From assembly GCA_001311545.1 (NCBI GenBank), contig BBBL01000054.1, positions 1 through 8,380 of the forward strand: a DNA stretch of 8,380 bases, given 5' to 3'. The stretch is from Thermus kawarayensis JCM 12314 (GTDB lineage Bacteria > Deinococcota > Deinococci > Deinococcales > Thermaceae). Position 1 is the first letter of the stretch. The number at the start of each line of letters is the position of its first letter. Shown here in pieces: positions 6,600 through 8,380 of the stretch. The translations under genes and the position numbers were made by a program. The notes under the pieces were generated by a model. The model made no database searches. It saw only the letters and a program-made list of their open reading frames with translations, and was not told the DNA's origin.

Positions 6600-7247
6600 A
6601 TGCGGCTCCGGCAACGCCTCCTCACGGGCCTGGTCACCCTTTTGCCCCTCCTGGTCACCCTCTACTTCCTGGGCTGGGTCTACACCTATTCCGGGGGCTA
6701 CATCCAGGGCTTCCTCCGCCTCCTGAGCCTGGAGGTCCCCCCGGCCTACGTGCCCCTCCTCCCCTTCGTGGGCCTCTTCCTGGCGGCGGTCCTCATCTAC
6801 CTGGTGGGCGCCCTGGCGGAGAACTACCTGGGCCGGAGGCTCATCCTCTCCTTGGAGCGCTCCCTTCTCCTCCTCCCCATCGTGCGGGACATCTACAAGG
6901 CGGTGCAGCAGATCGCCCACACCCTCTTCGGACAAAGGGAGGTGCAGTTCAGCCGGGCGGCGGTGATCGAGTACCCCAGGCGGGGGCTTTACACCCTCTG
7001 CTTCGTGGTCCAGCCCGTGGGGCGCCGCCTTCCTCCCCTGCCCGAGGGGTACACCGCCGTCCTCGTGCCCACGAGCCCCGTGCCCGCAAGCGGCATGGTG
7101 GTCCTGGTCCCCTCGGAGGAGGTCATCCCCCTGGACATCAGCGTGGAGGAGGCCCTCAAGTACGTGGTCTCGGCGGGCTTCCTCCTCCCGGAAAAACCCC
7201 AAGGCCCCTTAACCTCCCTCCCACAAAAGGCGGAAAACCTCTCCTAG
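6600..7247 (+). CDS. DUF502 family inner-membrane protein
   Basis: Intact 215-residue protein of the widespread DUF502 family, whose function is unknown. Two membrane segments are clear: about residues 8-29 (LTGLVTLLPLLVTLYFLGW) and about 53-74 (LLPFVGLFLAAVLIYLVGAL), separated by a short loop. A soluble domain follows with the conserved stretch LLPIVRDIYKAVQQI (about 97-111), then FSRAAVIEYPRRGLYTLCFV and VLVPTSPVPASGMVVLVP, which are typical of the family. The N-terminus MRLRQRLLTGLV is positively charged and fits an uncleaved signal anchor. The tail after about residue 195 is loose and polar. No frameshift. It probably starts the transcript that also carries the small exported protein and the response regulator. 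Confidence 0.9.
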   Translation: MRLRQRLLTGLVTLLPLLVTLYFLGWVYTYSGGYIQGFLRLLSLEVPPAYVPLLPFVGLFLAAVLIYLVGALAENYLGRRLILSLERSLLLLPIVRDIYKAVQQIAHTLFGQREVQFSRAAVIEYPRRGLYTLCFVVQPVGRRLPPLPEGYTAVLVPTSPVPASGMVVLVPSEEVIPLDISVEEALKYVVSAGFLLPEKPQGPLTSLPQKAENLS

Positions 7248-7250
7248 AAT
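7245..7250 (+). promoter_or_regulatory. Possible internal -10 box overlapping the DUF502 stop
   Basis: TAGAAT (five of six matches to TATAAT) contains the DUF502 stop codon and ends nine bases before the next ATG. Transcription would begin about two bases before that ATG. There is no -35, and read-through from the DUF502 promoter is an equally good explanation. Confidence 0.25.
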
Positions 7251-7259
7251 GGGGGAAAG

Positions 7260-7622
7260 ATGCGGCGCCTCCTCCTCCTTCCCCTCCTCCTGGCCACGGC
7301 CCTGGCGGCCCTCCCTCCCCTCCTCGGCCCGGCCCTGCCTTCGGGCGCAGAGCTCAGGCTCCTCTCCCCGGACTTAAAAACCCTCTTCGGGGCCTGGAGG
7401 GTGGAGGGGAGGCGGCTCCTTCCCCTCTCCCCCCCGCTTGCCCCTAGGGCGGGGCAGGAGGTGCAGCTTCTCCTGGTCCTCCCGGGGGAGAAACCCCGGG
7501 CCTTCCCCGGCGTGGCCGAGCGGGGGGACGTCCTCCTCCCCTGGGAAAAGGAGCGGGTGAGCCTCTTAAGGCTCCTCAAGGAGGTCTACGGCCTCGCCCC
7601 TCCGGAAAGGCTTTGGCCATGA
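7260..7622 (+). CDS. Small exported protein of unknown function
   Basis: I do not recognise a family. The 120-residue product starts with a clear signal peptide: Arg2-Arg3, a Leu-rich core, and a likely cleavage after ALA or ALAA near residue 16-17. There is no Cys, so it is not a lipoprotein. The mature part of about 103 residues is Leu/Pro-rich (SGAELRLLSPDLKTLFGAWR, then PRAGQEVQLLLVLPGEKP) and looks like a small beta-rich periplasmic domain. It has no further membrane segment. Start ATG 7260 follows a G-rich GGGGGAAAG. Its TGA overlaps the response-regulator ATG as ATGA (7619-7622), so the two are translationally coupled. That suggests, without proving, a role in or under the control of that two-component system. 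No frameshift. Confidence 0.75.
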   Translation: MRRLLLLPLLLATALAALPPLLGPALPSGAELRLLSPDLKTLFGAWRVEGRRLLPLSPPLAPRAGQEVQLLLVLPGEKPRAFPGVAERGDVLLPWEKERVSLLRLLKEVYGLAPPERLWP

Positions 7623-8298
7623 AGCGCATCCTCCTCATTGAGGACGACCTCGAGGTGGCCCGCCTGGTGGAGCTGGAGCTCAAGGAGGCGGGCTTCGCCG
7701 TGGACTGGGCGGGAAGCGGCATGGAGGGCCTGGTGAAGCATCGGGAGAAGAAGCCCGACCTGGTGGTGCTGGACCTGGGCCTGCCCGACCTGGACGGGGC
7801 CGAGGTGGCCCGAAGGATCCGCGCCACCGACGAGACCCCCATCCTGGTCCTCACCGCCCAGGACGCCGTGGACCGCAAGGTCTCCCTGCTCTCCGAAGGG
7901 GCGGACGACTACCTGGTGAAGCCCTTCCACCCCGCCGAGCTCCTGGCCCGCATCCAGGTGCAGCTCCGCCACAAGGGGGAGGGGGAGGTCCTCTCCGTGG
8001 GGCGGCTTGAGCTTTACCCCAAGAGGCGGCAGGTCTTCTTCGGGGAGCGGGAGGTGCGGCTTTCCCCCAAGGAGTTTGACCTCCTCTCCCTCCTCATGAG
8101 CCGCCCGGGGCGGGTCTTCTCCCGCCAGGAGATAGAGGAGCGCATCTGGGGGAAACCCCTGGGCAGGGATTCCAACCTGCTGGACGTCCACGTGGCCAAC
8201 CTCCGGGCCAAGCTCCGGGAGGCCGGGGCCTACGGTACCTGCGCACGGTGCGGGGGCTGGGCTACGCCGTGCGCCAGGGCAAGGGGGAGGAAGGCTAA
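7619..8298 (+). CDS. OmpR/PhoB-family two-component response regulator, one frameshift
   Basis: DNA-binding response regulator. The receiver domain (about 1-115) has the acidic pair in LLIEDD (Asp9, Asp10), phospho-acceptor Asp52 in VVLDLGLPDLDG, Thr79 in LVLTAQD, and Tyr98 plus Lys101-Pro102 in DDYLVKPF. The C-terminal OmpR-type winged helix holds LSPKEFDLLSLL, GRVFSRQEIEERIWG and LDVHVANLRAKLREAG, ending after repair in YLRTVRGLGYAV. The frame breaks at about 8235; one missing base restores that ending and a TAA at 8296-8298, for 226 residues. As written, translation would run on past the end of the window. Start ATG overlaps the upstream stop. The signal and target genes cannot be told from the sequence. 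Confidence 0.92.
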
Positions 8299-8380
8299 GT
8301 GCCCGCACTTTGGTTTCGCAACATGGGATGCCCAAGCCGGGGCCGGGGGGGAGGTTTTGGGGGCCCCATCCGGCCGGCCG
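8299..8380 (+). CDS. Possible start of a sensor histidine kinase, cut by the window end
   Basis: A GTG at 8299-8301 directly abuts the response-regulator TAA, the same arrangement as gyrA-cutA, and begins V-P-A-L-W-F-R. Sensor kinases usually sit here and often begin with a few residues before a membrane helix. What follows (NMGCPSRGRGGGFGG) is not a membrane segment and is compositionally odd, so either this end is poor-quality sequence or there is no kinase here. Confidence 0.25.
   Translation, partial: MPALWFRNMGCPSRGRGGGFGGPIRPA

Noticed and set aside
6507..7202. Long minus-strand open frame opposite the DUF502 gene
   Set aside because: Product is low-complexity and Asp/Glu/Gly/His-rich, as expected for a mirror of a Leu/Val-rich membrane protein; DUF502 motifs are clear on the other strand.
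7586..8335. 249-codon minus-strand open frame opposite the response regulator
   Set aside because: The plus strand has all receiver and winged-helix motifs. The mirror frame has none.
1..8380. CRISPR array, tRNA, rRNA or insertion sequence
   Set aside because: No regularly spaced repeats, cloverleaf with T-loop consensus, rRNA motif or transposase was found on either strand.

Overview
This 8.4 kb window is chromosomal DNA from a Thermus species close to, but probably not identical with, T. thermophilus. Three things point there: very high GC with G/C-ending codons, a CRP-family gene that matches T. thermophilus SdrP as I remember it (202 codons, near-identical DNA-binding half), and a 103-residue CutA very like the T. 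thermophilus protein. No database was consulted.

Layout: (1) 1-914, the 3' part of a TrmA/RlmD-type RNA m5U methyltransferase, whose end overlaps by 15 bases (2) 900-1866 on the minus strand, a secreted LysM plus M23 peptidoglycan endopeptidase. (3) Across a 28-base divergent intergenic region lies aroQ (1895-2334), then (4) gyrA (2432-4847) behind a perfect TATAAT extended -10 promoter. gyrA is directly followed by (5) cutA and, with an ATGA overlap, (6) a pol-beta-like nucleotidyltransferase gene and (7) a small charged protein; 6 and 7 look like the accessory part of the window. (8) sdrP (5937-6544) has its own promoter overlaid by a dyad. (9) A DUF502 membrane protein, (10) a small exported protein of unknown function and (11) an OmpR/PhoB-type response regulator follow; 10 and 11 overlap by ATGA. 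The last 80 bases may begin the partner sensor kinase.

The main oddity is that most genes are broken by single-base indels. At least ten are deletions, mostly one G or C short of the count the reading frame needs, and there is one extra T in a T7 run. Restoring one base at each site gives full-length, family-typical proteins (gyrA 805 aa, sdrP 202 aa, response regulator 226 aa). gyrA, which is essential, is hit twice, so I read nearly all of these as sequencing or assembly errors rather than biology. CDS coordinates below span the repaired genes.

Most of the window is housekeeping. The parts most worth a second look are the nucleotidyltransferase/small-protein pair with its palindrome-rich junction, the symmetric divergent promoter at 1872-1878, and the dyad over the sdrP promoter. 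I see no rRNA, tRNA, CRISPR array, insertion sequence or intein.
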